Source: Sphingomonas sp. LHG3406-1 (GTDB taxonomy: Bacteria > Pseudomonadota > Alphaproteobacteria > Sphingomonadales > Sphingomonadaceae). From it: a stretch of 64,000 nt of DNA. This document shows positions 9,488 through 19,970 of this stretch, piece by piece. The stretch lies in NCBI RefSeq assembly GCF_029637485.1, contig NZ_CP069128.1, forward strand, positions 496,001 through 560,000, read 5' to 3'. Within the stretch, counting starts at the first letter, position 1, and each line of letters starts with the position of its first letter. The translations under genes were made by a program, and so were the position numbers. The notes below the pieces were generated by a model, which was not told the origin of the DNA, searched no databases, and saw only the letters and a program-made list of their open reading frames with translations.

Positions 9488-9595
9488 CAGCGGAGGAACA
9501 AGAAGGGAACATTGGCGCATAAGCGCGGTTCTCCGGTCCATTTCGGAACGAAATGAATCGGACCCCGTTGCTTCTCTCAAGAACAAGGGAAGAAC
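9462..9595 (+). promoter_or_regulatory. Three LexA-type boxes (GAAC-N7-GAAC)
   Basis: GAAC direct repeats with exactly seven bases between them occur at 9462-9476, 9496-9510 and 9581-9595. GAAC-N7-GAAC (GTTC-N7-GTTC on the other strand) is the established LexA box of Alphaproteobacteria. The third copy ends five bases before the ATG of the small gene at 9601, and just downstream of the predicted start of its EcfG-type promoter. Three copies in 134 bases is far above chance, although the local sequence is purine-rich. LexA binding is inferred. Confidence 0.65.
9545..9569 (+). promoter_or_regulatory. EcfG-type general-stress promoter
   Basis: GGAAC (9545-9549), 16 bases, CGTT (9566-9569): a perfect match to the consensus of the alphaproteobacterial general-stress sigma factor EcfG. 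Transcription would begin near 9576, so translation must start at the ATG at 9601, not at the in-frame ATG at 9553 that sits inside the promoter. Confidence 0.65.
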
Positions 9596-9600
9596 GTGCT

Positions 9601-9825
9601 ATGTTGCTCCTTGCCGCCCTCGCTTTCACTGCCGTTCTTGGCCTGGCCATGCTTTGCATCGGCGAGACGCTCGCCGCCGCCCAGCCCAAGATCCTCGCCG
9701 CGCTGCGTGGCCATTCTCTGCTGTCCGAGCCGGTTCTTGCGACTCGTCCCGTCACCGTCCGGATGGTGTCGCGCCGGGTCAGCCGCCCGTTGTCGGCCCG
9801 CCCTCAGCTGCGCGCCGCTGCCTGA
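9601..9825 (+). CDS. Small single-pass membrane protein, putatively SOS and stress induced
   Basis: Not recognised. 74 residues: one hydrophobic N-terminal segment (MLLLAALAFTAVLGLAMLCI), then a basic, serine/arginine-rich tail ([20 protein letters not shown]) probably facing the cytoplasm or periplasm. An AGGGAAG lies about ten bases upstream. The gene is preceded by an EcfG-type promoter and LexA-type boxes, which suggests induction by DNA damage and general stress. In size and build it resembles SOS-era cell division inhibitors such as Caulobacter SidA and DidA, but I see no sequence similarity that proves this. Its 3' end overlaps the convergent pssA by 47 nt. Confidence 0.55.
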   Translation: MLLLAALAFTAVLGLAMLCIGETLAAAQPKILAALRGHSLLSEPVLATRPVTVRMVSRRVSRPLSARPQLRAAA

Positions 9826-10594
9826 CCTTGGCATAGCTGATCAGCCCCAGGGGAATGGTGGCGAGATAGATGATGCTGATGGCTGCGAGCGTGATCCACG
9901 GTTCGATCGCCAGTGACGCGCCGAGCAAGGCCACCAGCACCAGCACGAACAGACGAGTCGAACGCCGGATGCGCATGCTTGCCCAGCTGTAGGTTGGAAG
10001 CGCCGAGATCATCAGCAGAGCAACGAACAAGGTCCACGGCATGACCAGTTGCCAAGAACGGAATAGGTCGTTGCCGGTCACCAGCCAGAGGTAGATGGGC
10101 AGGAAGGACAGGCCCGCCCCCGCCGGCGCCGGAACGCCGGTGTTGAAGCCCGCCGACTTGTGCGGCTGCCAGACGGCATCGATCCGGCTGTTGAAGCGAG
10201 CGAGCCTCAGCGCGCAGCAGATGGCCAGCGCCAGCGCCGCGATCCAGAGGCCATTGGTCACGGTCTTGCTCAGCGACTGCCCGCCAGTCACGAAGAGGAA
10301 GAGGATAAGCGCAGGCACGGTCCCGAAGCTGATGTTGTCCGCGAGGCTGTCCAGCTCCGCGCCGAACCGGCTCTGCGCCTTGAGAAGGCGCGCGATACGC
10401 CCGTCGAAGCCGTCGAGGACTCCGGCGGTCACGACCATGGCGATGGCCTTGTCCCACTCTCCTGCTACGGCGAACCGCACGGCGGTGAGGCCGAGACAAA
10501 GCGCAAGCGCAGTGATGGCATTCGGCAGGACCGCCCGGAGCGGCAGTCCGGAGGGTGCCACCGCTCCCGCCTGCGCTCGGGCAGATTCGCTCAC
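9779..10594 (-). CDS. pssA: CDP-diacylglycerol-serine O-phosphatidyltransferase
   Basis: Makes phosphatidylserine from CDP-diacylglycerol and serine in the inner membrane. The CDP-alcohol phosphotransferase signature DG-x2-AR-x8-G-x3-D-x3-D is complete in [20 protein letters not shown] and the following LAD. About seven hydrophobic segments; 271 residues. It follows psd with an ATGA overlap, giving a psd-pssA operon for phosphatidylethanolamine synthesis. The 3' end overlaps the convergent small gene. Confidence 0.93.
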   Translation of the reverse strand: MSESARAQAGAVAPSGLPLRAVLPNAITALALCLGLTAVRFAVAGEWDKAIAMVVTAGVLDGFDGRIARLLKAQSRFGAELDSLADNISFGTVPALILFLFVTGGQSLSKTVTNGLWIAALALAICCALRLARFNSRIDAVWQPHKSAGFNTGVPAPAGAGLSFLPIYLWLVTGNDLFRSWQLVMPWTLFVALLMISALPTYSWASMRIRRSTRLFVLVLVALLGASLAIEPWITLAAISIIYLATIPLGLISYAKVRQRRAAEGGPTTGG

Positions 10595-11328
10595 TGGCTG
10601 GTTCCGTTGAGCAGCGGATCGGTGCCGAGTTCGGCAATGATCGTCTCGCCGGCGATCGCCCGCTGGCCGAGCAGCAGACGCGAGCCGGTGCCGGCGGGAA
10701 GAAAGACATCGACCCGGCTGCCGAAGCGGATGAGGCCGATCCGCTCGCCGTTGCTGACCCGCTGCCCTTCGCGCACGAAGCTCATGATGCGCCGCGCGAC
10801 CAGGCCGGCGATCTGAGTGAAGCCGATCTTCACGCCATTGTCGCCCTCGACCACGAAATGCTGCCGCTCATTATCCTCGCTAGCCTTGTCGAGATCGGCG
10901 TTGAGGAACTTGCCGGGAATGTAGGCGATGCGGCGGATCACCCCGGCGATCGGGGTGCGATTGATGTGCACGTCGAACACGCTCATGAAGATGGACACGC
11001 GGGTGAACTCGCCCTCTCCCAGCTCCGAACGCAGTTCCGGCGGCGCGGGCACGCGGGCGATCATCGTCACCAGCCCGTCGGCCGGCGAGACGATCAGCTT
11101 GGGATCGGATGGAGTTGTCCGGATCGGATCGCGGAAGAAGGCCGCGACCCAAACGGTCACACCGACCATCAGCCAGCCGAGAAGCTCGGCGAACTCGGAA
11201 TCGAGGACCAGCAGGAAAAGGGCAATCGCACCGGCGATGACGGTGAACTTGCGCCCTTCCGGGTGAACCGAGGGAAAGCGCCACTTGACCGCGGTCAGCT
11301 GGCTGTCGGGATTTTCGATATGCGCCAT
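10591..11328 (-). CDS. psd: Phosphatidylserine decarboxylase
   Basis: Converts phosphatidylserine to phosphatidylethanolamine. A short-type Psd of 245 residues with a hydrophobic N-terminal segment ([15 protein letters not shown]). The self-cleavage site is the Gly-Ser in [11 protein letters not shown], where the serine becomes the pyruvoyl cofactor; [12 protein letters not shown] is also typical. The frame stays open far upstream, antisense to icd, but the family start is the ATG giving MAHIENPDS, with AGGG about ten bases before it. Confidence 0.94.
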   Translation of the reverse strand: MAHIENPDSQLTAVKWRFPSVHPEGRKFTVIAGAIALFLLVLDSEFAELLGWLMVGVTVWVAAFFRDPIRTTPSDPKLIVSPADGLVTMIARVPAPPELRSELGEGEFTRVSIFMSVFDVHINRTPIAGVIRRIAYIPGKFLNADLDKASEDNERQHFVVEGDNGVKIGFTQIAGLVARRIMSFVREGQRVSNGERIGLIRFGSRVDVFLPAGTGSRLLLGQRAIAGETIIAELGTDPLLNGTSQ

Positions 11329-11358
11329 GTCATAGGCCCTTAACGAAGCCGCGCGCGT

Positions 11359-11404
11359 GTTGCCAGAGCGCGGGCGCGAGGCTGCAGCCGCGTTGCCAGA
11401 GCGC
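11359..11404. repeat. Direct repeat in the psd/icd divergent region
   Basis: GTTGCCAGAGCGC occurs perfectly at 11359-11371 and 11392-11404; the match extends to 17 bases with one mismatch. The copies are 33 bp apart, about three helical turns, so they face the same side of the DNA. This fits two binding sites for one regulator between the divergent psd and icd genes. The regulator is unknown. Confidence 0.5.
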
Positions 11405-11451
11405 CGGCCAGCCGCTACCTGCGCGGCCGAACATTCCAAGCAGGCAGGCAC

Positions 11452-12681
11452 ATGACCAAGATCAAGGTGAAGAACCCGGTCGTCGAGCTCGACGGCGACG
11501 AGATGACCCGCATCATCTGGCAGTGGATCCGCGAACGGCTGATCCTCCCCTATCTCGACGTCGATCTGAAATATTACGACCTTTCGGTCGAGAATCGCGA
11601 TGCCACTGAGGACAGGGTCACCGTCGAGGCCGCCAATGCGATCAAGCAATATGGCGTCGGCGTGAAGTGCGCGACCATCACCCCCGACGAGGCACGCGTC
11701 GAGGAATTCAAGCTCAAGAAGATGTGGAAGAGCCCGAACGGCACCATCCGCAACATTCTCGGCGGCGTTGTCTTCCGCGAGCCGATCGTGATCGCGAACG
11801 TTCCCCGCATCATTCCCGGCTGGACCGACCCGATCGTCGTCGCCCGCCACGCCTTCGGCGACCAGTATAAGGCGACCGACTTCCGCGTTCCGGGCGCTGG
11901 CAAGCTGACCATCAAGTTTACCGGCAACGACGGCCAAGTAATCGAGCATGAAGTGTTCGAGTTCGAGAGTGCCGGCGTGGCGATGGGCATGTACAATGTC
12001 GATGAGAGCATTCGAGATTTCGCCCAGGCCTGCCTCAACTACGGCCTGCAGCGCGGCTGGCCGGTCTACCTGTCGACCAAGAACACCATCCTCAAGGCCT
12101 ATGACGGTCGCTTCAAGGACATCTTCCAGGAGGTCTATGAGAGCGAATTCAAGGCGAAGTTCGAGGAAGCTGGCATCGAGTATCAGCATCGCCTGATCGA
12201 TGACATGGTCGCTTCCGCCCTCAAGTGGAGCGGCAAGTTCGTCTGGGCCTGCAAGAATTACGACGGCGACGTGCAGTCGGATCAGGTGGCGCAAGGCTTC
12301 GGCTCGCTCGGCCTGATGACCAGCGTGCTGATGACCCCGGACGGCAAGACGGTCGAGGCCGAGGCGGCGCACGGCACCGTCACGCGCCACTATCGCATGC
12401 ACCAGCAGGGCAAGGCGACCTCGACCAACCCGATCGCCAGCATCTTCGCCTGGACCGGCGGCCTCAAGTTCCGCGGTCGGATCGACGAAACTCCGGACGT
12501 CGTCGCCTTCGCCGAGACACTCGAGCGCGTCTGCGTCGACACCGTCGAGAGCGGCAAGATGACCAAGGACCTCGCCATCCTGGTCGGCCCCGACCAGCCC
12601 TGGATGACGACCGAGCGCTTCTTCGAGGCGGTTGTCGAGAATCTCGAAGCGGCAATGACCAAGCAGACCGCCGCGGCCTGA
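11452..12681 (+). CDS. icd: NADP-dependent isocitrate dehydrogenase (type II)
   Basis: TCA-cycle enzyme, isocitrate to 2-oxoglutarate. The 409-residue protein is the eukaryotic-like homodimeric form common in alphaproteobacteria: [70 protein letters not shown] and [16 protein letters not shown] are all diagnostic. Single gene with its own terminator just downstream. Confidence 0.97.
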   Translation: MTKIKVKNPVVELDGDEMTRIIWQWIRERLILPYLDVDLKYYDLSVENRDATEDRVTVEAANAIKQYGVGVKCATITPDEARVEEFKLKKMWKSPNGTIRNILGGVVFREPIVIANVPRIIPGWTDPIVVARHAFGDQYKATDFRVPGAGKLTIKFTGNDGQVIEHEVFEFESAGVAMGMYNVDESIRDFAQACLNYGLQRGWPVYLSTKNTILKAYDGRFKDIFQEVYESEFKAKFEEAGIEYQHRLIDDMVASALKWSGKFVWACKNYDGDVQSDQVAQGFGSLGLMTSVLMTPDGKTVEAEAAHGTVTRHYRMHQQGKATSTNPIASIFAWTGGLKFRGRIDETPDVVAFAETLERVCVDTVESGKMTKDLAILVGPDQPWMTTERFFEAVVENLEAAMTKQTAAA

Positions 12682-12685
12682 GAAC

Positions 12686-12713
12686 TGGCTCCGGCGCAAG
12701 CCGGAGCCATTTT
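12686..12713 (+). terminator. icd terminator
   Basis: A perfect 10-bp stem (TGGCTCCGGC / GCCGGAGCCA) closes a GCAA tetraloop and runs into TTTT, five bases after the icd stop. The yjbQ start follows ten bases later. Confidence 0.85.
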
Positions 12714-12719
12714 CGCGGC

Positions 12720-13136
12720 ATGCGCCAGGCCTCCACCACCCTCACCGTCACGGCGCCGGCCCAGGGCTTGCACCTGATCACGCGCGACGTGACGGCCTGG
12801 GTGGCGGCGCAGGGCATGGCGGAGGGATTGCTCAGCCTCTTCATCCGCCATACCTCGGCGTCGCTCCTCATCCAGGAGAATGCCGCGCCTGCCGCAAGGC
12901 GCGATCTCGAGCGCTGGCTGGCGCGGATCGCGCCGGAATCGAGCGCCTATGAACATGACGACGAAGGGCCGGACGATATGCCGGCCCATCTCCGTTCGGT
13001 CCTGACGGCCACCTCGCTGACCGTTCCGCTGATCGATGGCCGCCTCGCCCTCGGGACCTGGCAGGGCATCTATCTTTGCGAACATCGCCGCCATCCCAGC
13101 CCGCGCGACATCGTGCTTCACCTGGTCGGCGAATGA
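12720..13136 (+). CDS. YjbQ family protein (UPF0047)
   Basis: A 138-residue protein with the whole UPF0047/YjbQ pattern: [13 protein letters not shown], then [16 protein letters not shown] and [13 protein letters not shown]. The conserved His, Asp and Glu residues probably bind a metal. Family members show weak thiamine-phosphate synthase activity, but the true role is not settled. It overlaps the downstream YbaK-like gene by ATGA, so the two are probably made together. Confidence 0.85.
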   Translation: MRQASTTLTVTAPAQGLHLITRDVTAWVAAQGMAEGLLSLFIRHTSASLLIQENAAPAARRDLERWLARIAPESSAYEHDDEGPDDMPAHLRSVLTATSLTVPLIDGRLALGTWQGIYLCEHRRHPSPRDIVLHLVGE

Positions 13137-13600
13137 GCCTCGAAAGCGTCAGGGCCTGGGTGGCCGAGCATGCGCCGGAACTGCGCCTGATCGAAGCTCA
13201 TGGAAGCACCGCGACCGTCGCCGATGCGGCCGAGACGCTCGGCGTGGAGCCGGGCCGGATTGCCAAGACCATTGCGCTCAGGGTCGGCGAGCGCGTCCTG
13301 CTCCTCGTCACCCGCGGCGATGCACGCCTCGACAACCTCAAGTGCAAGGCGGCATTCGGCGGTCGCATCCGCATGCTCGACCCCGACCAGACCCTCGCCG
13401 CCACCGGTCACGTCGTCGGCGGTGTCTGTCCCTTCGGCCTCGCCACGCCCCTGCCCGTCCATGCCGACGTCAGTCTCAAGGCGTTCGCCACCGTCTTCCC
13501 CGCCGCCGGCAGCCGCAACGCTTCGCTGGAGATCACGCCAGAGCGGTTGGCCGAGCTGACGAGCGCCGAGTGGGTCGACTGCTCCACCCTTCCGGGTTGA
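13133..13600 (+). CDS. YbaK/EbsC-family aminoacyl-tRNA deacylase-like protein
   Basis: A 155-residue single-domain YbaK-like protein (KTIALRVGERVLLLVTRGDA, then GHVVGGVCPFGLATPLPVHAD). Family members hydrolyse wrongly charged tRNAs, typically Ala- or Cys-tRNA-Pro. The window's ProS lacks its own editing domain, so this gene is a candidate trans-editing partner; that link is inference. The start ATG overlaps the YjbQ stop by 4 nt. Confidence 0.82.
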   Translation: MSLESVRAWVAEHAPELRLIEAHGSTATVADAAETLGVEPGRIAKTIALRVGERVLLLVTRGDARLDNLKCKAAFGGRIRMLDPDQTLAATGHVVGGVCPFGLATPLPVHADVSLKAFATVFPAAGSRNASLEITPERLAELTSAEWVDCSTLPG

Positions 13601-13963
13601 TCAGCGCAATATTCCTCGCGCCAGCACCTGCTGGATCGCGGCCAGGTTGCTGCCCCGCCCGATCTTGATCTCCAGGGGCTGCGTGCTGCCCGCCAGCCAG
13701 AAGACCATGTCGGCTTCCAGGTCGAAGGTTCCTGCCGTCTCAAGGCTGAAGCGGGTGATCGAGCGATAGGGGATGGACTGGATCGCGACCTTCTTGCCGA
13801 CCCAGCCCTGGATGTTGACGAGGCAGAGCCGGCGGTCGGTCAGGAAGGCGATGTCGCGCAACGTCTTGAACGCGATCAGCACGTCCTCGCCGTCGAGCAG
13901 CAGCGCCTGGTAGCGACGGGCGACCTCCTGCGTGTCGATCTCGGTCGCCGAAAATAGGCCCAT
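13601..13963 (-). CDS. Bacterial PH-domain protein
   Basis: A 120-residue soluble protein resembling the bPH_1 family, with MGLFSATEIDTQEVARRYQ, then alternating strands (IAFLTDRRLCLVNIQGWVGK) and a C-terminal helix NLAAIQQVLARGIL. The binding partner of such domains is generally unknown. It is cotranscribed behind pntAA (the stop and start overlap as TGATG), in the place where pntAB and pntB would be expected. Confidence 0.7.
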   Translation of the reverse strand: MGLFSATEIDTQEVARRYQALLLDGEDVLIAFKTLRDIAFLTDRRLCLVNIQGWVGKKVAIQSIPYRSITRFSLETAGTFDLEADMVFWLAGSTQPLEIKIGRGSNLAAIQQVLARGILR

Positions 13964-15087
13964 CAGGCGAGCCGCTCGCTGACAACCGCGCCGCCGCGGG
14001 TGAGGCGCACGGCCTTCACGATCTCGTCCTCGTCGGCAAGAAGCGGGCGACCCGCGTCCTTGTCCCAGAAGGCGCTCAGGAAGTTGAACAGGTTGCGGGC
14101 GTAGAGCGCGCTCGAATCCGCCGGCAGCGAGCGAGCAAGGTTGCTCGCGCCGATGATGGTGACGCCATGGCGCTCGACCGTCTCGCCCGCGACACAGCCC
14201 TCGACGTTGCCGCCGGCTGCCGCGGCCAGATCGACGACGACACTGCCCACCCGCATGCTGGCAAGCTGCGCGTCCGAGATCAGCCGTGGCGCCGGCTTGC
14301 CTGGGATCAGCGCCGTCGTGATGACGATGTCCTGCTTGGCGAGGTGGCTCGACACCAGTTCGGCCTGCGCCTGCCGGTATTCCTCGGAGGTCTCGCCGGC
14401 ATAGCCGCCCTGCCCCTCTCCTTCGATGCCCGCCACGCCCTCGACGAAGATGGCCTTGGCGCCGAGGCTCTGGATCTGCTCGCGGGTGGCGGAACGGACA
14501 TCGGTGGCGCTGACCTGCGCGCCAAGGCGCCGGGCAGTCGCGATCGCCTGAAGCCCGGCGACGCCGACGCCCATGACGAAGACGCGGGCCGGGCTGACGG
14601 TCCCCGCTGCCGTCATCATCATCGGAAAGGCCCGGCCATAAGCGGCCGCCGCGTCGATCACCGCCTTGTAGCCGGCGAGGTTGGACTGTGAGCTCAGCAC
14701 GTCCATCGACTGGGCGCGGGTGATGCGCGGCATCCACTCCATCGCCAGCGCTTCGATGCCGGCCGAGGCATAGCCCTGCACCGCCTCGCGGCGCGCGAAC
14801 GGATCGAGGATGCCGACCAGCAGCGCACCGGGCGCTGCACTCGGAAGGTCCGCCGCCTCCGGGGCGCTTACCGTCAATATCAGCTCGGCGTCCTGCAGCA
14901 CGTCGGCCCTGCTGCCCACATTGGCGCCGCTGGTCGCAAATTCCTCGTCCGCGATGCCGGCGCTACGCCCGGCACCTTGCTCGACCGCCACTTGTGCCCC
15001 GAGACCGGTGAGCTTCTTCACCGTCTCCGGAATGGCCGCGACCCGGGTCTCCCCAGGAGCCGTCTCGGCGAGGACCGCGATCTTCAA
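13963..15087 (-). CDS. pntAA: NAD(P) transhydrogenase subunit alpha, part 1 (PntAA)
   Basis: Soluble NAD(H)-binding domain I of the proton-translocating transhydrogenase. 374 residues, with MKIAVLAETAPGETRVAAIP, GYKAVIDAAAAYGRAFPMM, the Rossmann motif VFVMGVGVAGLQAIATARRL and VVVDLAAAAGGNVEG. The start is TTG, five bases after the stop of the oxidase subunit gene. The membrane subunits pntAB and pntB, usually directly downstream, are absent here and a PH-domain gene takes their place, so they must be elsewhere or lost. Confidence 0.92.
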   Translation of the reverse strand: MKIAVLAETAPGETRVAAIPETVKKLTGLGAQVAVEQGAGRSAGIADEEFATSGANVGSRADVLQDAELILTVSAPEAADLPSAAPGALLVGILDPFARREAVQGYASAGIEALAMEWMPRITRAQSMDVLSSQSNLAGYKAVIDAAAAYGRAFPMMMTAAGTVSPARVFVMGVGVAGLQAIATARRLGAQVSATDVRSATREQIQSLGAKAIFVEGVAGIEGEGQGGYAGETSEEYRQAQAELVSSHLAKQDIVITTALIPGKPAPRLISDAQLASMRVGSVVVDLAAAAGGNVEGCVAGETVERHGVTIIGASNLARSLPADSSALYARNLFNFLSAFWDKDAGRPLLADEDEIVKAVRLTRGGAVVSERLA

Positions 15088-15091
15088 GGCG

Positions 15092-15241
15092 TCAGTTCGC
15101 GATGATGATCATGACGAGGAAGCCGAGGATAAGCGCGATCACCGCACCCCACTTCAGCATCGCGATCAGCAGGCTGTAATCCTTAACTGCCTTGCGATAA
15201 TCGACGGGCGACGTGTCGTTGGTGGTCGGATCGGCGGCCAT
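15092..15241 (-). CDS. aa3-type cytochrome c oxidase subunit IV
   Basis: A 49-residue protein with a hydrophilic N-terminus (MAADPTTNDTSPVDYRKAVK) and one C-terminal membrane helix (WGAVIALILGFLVMIIIAN). This matches the tiny proteobacterial aa3 oxidase subunit IV (COX4_pro_2 family), which caps the oxidase in the inner membrane. A strong GAGGAG lies before the ATG. It heads an operon with pntAA, a frequent alphaproteobacterial pairing. Confidence 0.85.
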   Translation of the reverse strand: MAADPTTNDTSPVDYRKAVKDYSLLIAMLKWGAVIALILGFLVMIIIAN

Positions 15242-15380
15242 GGTCTCTCCTCGAGGGCAAATTGTTTGTTGTTGTTGACGCGGTCATAGCGAAGCCTGAG
15301 CCCGCTCCCAACCCCCCGGCCCCACTCACCGTTTCTTTACCGCTCTTCGGATAGTCTGCGGCGCAAGGGAGACTGGCAAA

Positions 15381-16817
15381 TTGCGCGCTGATACCATCCG
15401 ATTCCTGCTGCTGGTCGATGCCGACCCGGTGGATCGCCGGCTCGTTGCAGCCACGGCTTCGCGCGCCGGCTGGAACACCCTCGGCGCGCCCAGCGCCTCC
15501 GAAGCCTGCGAGCTGCTCGGCGGCCCCAATGGGCACGAGATTCGCGCGGTCCTGGTCGGCAAGTGGGACCCCGTCACCGGTCCTGCCCTCGTTCGATCAC
15601 TGCGGGCCGATCGCCCAGGCCTTCCGATCATCGTCCTCGCCGAAGGTGGCTCGGTCGGCCAGGCCGTGGAAGCGATGCGCGCAGGCGCGTCCGACTTCCT
15701 CGTCCGCCCGGTCGCGGCCGACCGTCTGGTCGAGGCCCTTGCCGTCAACGCCGATCGCCGCCGCGCCGCGGGCGAGCTTGCCCCTCTTTCGGAGAAGATG
15801 GCGCCAAGCCTCAGCCTCGACGAACTGGTCGGTGCCGCGCCCGACTTCCGCGCCGCTCTCGCGGTCGCCGCCAAGGCTGCCCGAAGCCGGCTTGCACTGC
15901 TGATCGTCGGAGAGGCCGGCGCCGGCAAGGAGACCATCGCCCGCGCCATCCACGAAGCGTCCCCCCGTGCACGAGGTCCATTCCTCACCATCGATTGTCG
16001 TGCCGTTCCGGCGAATATCGTGGACAGCGAGTTGTTCGGCCACGTCGCGGGAGCCTTCCCGGGCGCATTCGCCGAACGGATCGGGAAACTGGTCGAGGCC
16101 GATGGCGGGACCCTCCTGCTCGACGAGGTGGCGAGCCTGCCGCTGTCGACACAGAAGCTCCTCGACCGCGTCCTTGCCACGGGCGAAGTGCGGCCGGTGG
16201 GCTGCAACGGGTCGAACAGCGTCGACGTCCGCCTCATCGCCACTTCGAGCAAGCCGCTTGCCGATGATTTCGACCCCGGCCTTGCCGAGCGCCTGTCGGG
16301 AACGATCGTCCCGGTTCCGGCGCTGCGCGAGCGCACCGGCGACATTCCCGCGCTCGCGCGGCATCTCCTTGCCCGCCACACCGGCCAGCCTGGCATCCGG
16401 CCACTCTCGATCGGCGAGGACGCGCTGGCGGTGCTGATGCGCTACGGCTGGCCCGGTAACGTCCGGCAGCTGTCGAACGTGCTCTTCCGCGCCGCCCTTC
16501 AGTGCCAGGGCGCGGCGCTGACCGCCGATGATTTTCCGCACATCGCTCTCCAGTCCCGCTTTTCCAATCGAATCGGCGACAATGCGGGCGAAATCGGAGC
16601 CACCGCCACCTCGGCCGCCCTTGCCGGTGCGCCGTCCATCACCCTGTGGCGCACCGACGGACACTTGCGCACCCTGGAGGAGGTAGAGGCCGACCTCATC
16701 CGCCTCGCCATCGGTCATTACCGGGGCAAGATGACCGAGGTCGCGCGCCGGCTCGGGATCGGTCGGTCCACCCTCTATCGCAAGCTCGGCGAACTCGGCA
16801 TCGACACCGGCGCCTGA
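15381..16817 (+). CDS. NtrC-like sigma-54 activator family regulator with degenerate receiver and GAFTGA loop
   Basis: 478 residues in three parts: a receiver-like domain (about 1-125), an AAA+ domain (about 150-385) with Walker A GEAGAGKE, Walker B GGTLLLDEV and RYGWPGNVRQLSN, and a Fis-type HTH (ARRLGIGRSTLYRKLGELGI). The receiver keeps acidic D13/D15 but the phosphoacceptor position is Gly60 and the KP motif is RP, so it probably is not phosphorylated. The sigma-54 contact loop reads GAFPGA instead of GAFTGA, so classical sigma-54 activation is doubtful. It starts with TTG. Target genes are unknown. Confidence 0.82.
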   Translation: MRADTIRFLLLVDADPVDRRLVAATASRAGWNTLGAPSASEACELLGGPNGHEIRAVLVGKWDPVTGPALVRSLRADRPGLPIIVLAEGGSVGQAVEAMRAGASDFLVRPVAADRLVEALAVNADRRRAAGELAPLSEKMAPSLSLDELVGAAPDFRAALAVAAKAARSRLALLIVGEAGAGKETIARAIHEASPRARGPFLTIDCRAVPANIVDSELFGHVAGAFPGAFAERIGKLVEADGGTLLLDEVASLPLSTQKLLDRVLATGEVRPVGCNGSNSVDVRLIATSSKPLADDFDPGLAERLSGTIVPVPALRERTGDIPALARHLLARHTGQPGIRPLSIGEDALAVLMRYGWPGNVRQLSNVLFRAALQCQGAALTADDFPHIALQSRFSNRIGDNAGEIGATATSAALAGAPSITLWRTDGHLRTLEEVEADLIRLAIGHYRGKMTEVARRLGIGRSTLYRKLGELGIDTGA

Positions 16818-16826
16818 TCGTCCCAC

Positions 16827-17575
16827 ATGGCGGTCGTGAAGACCGTCTTCCTCCTCGTCCTCTTGCTCGCCGCCTGCAAGCGACCGGAGCCCGCCCCCGA
16901 GACGGCGGAGGGCGCCTGTCGCTCCCTCCTGTTCGAAGGGCAGCGCTTCACCGTCTGCCGCGATGCCAGCGCCCGACTGGAGCTCCACAGCGAGGGGCGC
17001 GATGGACGCCCCTACCGCAGCTTCACGGCGCTCGAGGCCGTGCTTGGCGAGCGGTCGGAGAAGCTCCGCTTCGCGATGAATGGCGGCATGTTCGACGATC
17101 ACGGCCGCCCGATCGGGCTCGCTATCGCCGAAGGACGCGAGCTGCGCGCCGTCAACCGCCGGGAAAAGGGTGGCGGCAACTTCCACCTCCAGCCCAACGG
17201 CATTTTCCTCGTCCGGCAGGACGGCCGCGCCGAGGTGGTGACCACGTCGGCATTTCAGCCCGCTTCCGACATCCGACTAGCGACGCAGAGCGGTCCGATG
17301 CTGGTGATCGACGGGGCAGTCAATTCGCGCTTCGCTGCCGATGGCACCTCGCGCTATGTCCGGAACGGGATCGGCGTCGACGGCGACGGCGTGCCGGTCT
17401 TCGCGATCAGCGATTCGCCGGTCAGCTTCGGCCGCTTCGCGCGGCTGTTTCGCGACGAGCTGCGCTGCAACGATGCCCTTTATCTGGACGGTTCGGTGTC
17501 GAGCCTGTGGGATCCTGCCAACGGCCGCATGGACGGCTTTACCGCCATCGGCCCGATGATCGCCGCCTTCGCGTC

Positions 17576-17579
<4 letters not shown>
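16827..17579 (+). CDS. Phosphodiester glycosidase family lipoprotein
   Basis: A 250-residue exported protein. The N-terminus is a lipoprotein signal ending in LLAAC (Cys17), so it should be anchored in a membrane facing the periplasm. The rest matches the NAGPA-type phosphodiester glycosidase fold: FAMNGGMFDDHGRPIGLAI, NFHLQPNGIFLV, RNGIGVDGDGVPVFAIS and ALYLDGSVSSLW. The substrate is unknown. It starts 9 bases after the regulator gene and overlaps the convergent folP by 4 nt. Confidence 0.8.
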
Positions 17580-19794
<2,215 letters not shown>

Positions 19795-19809
19795 TTATGC
19801 CGCCATGGT

Positions 19810-19961
19810 GAGTCGAGCATGAGTCCGGGTCAACGGCGAAAGGGTTAACGGCCCTCCAGGTCAGGCAAGAACGGAACGAGTCCGCAACGAGGCGGGCACA
19901 AGATGTTGAGTCCGCGCGAGTCGGGGGGACTCAAGCGGCTGTGGTGTGGCGCGGAGGACTC
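19810..19961. promoter_or_regulatory. Cluster of seven GANTC sites upstream of ccrM
   Basis: GAGTC at 19810, 19821, 19878, 19908 and 19918, and GACTC at 19928 and 19957: seven CcrM target sites in 152 bases, between the ccrM start and the rnhB stop. The first two fall in the presumed ccrM leader. A single GTTAAC at 19844-19849 could be a CtrA half-site but lacks a partner. The density strongly suggests a methylation-sensitive ccrM promoter. Confidence 0.65.
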
Positions 19962-19970
19962 GGGCTTTCA

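Noticed and set aside
9553..9600. Earlier ATG for the small stress gene
   Set aside because: It lies within the predicted EcfG promoter and has no good ribosome site.
10591..12699. Upstream extension of psd across icd
   Set aside because: The extension is antisense to icd; only the last 245 codons match phosphatidylserine decarboxylase.
19844..19849. CtrA box before ccrM
   Set aside because: GTTAAC is a single half-site without a partner at N7.
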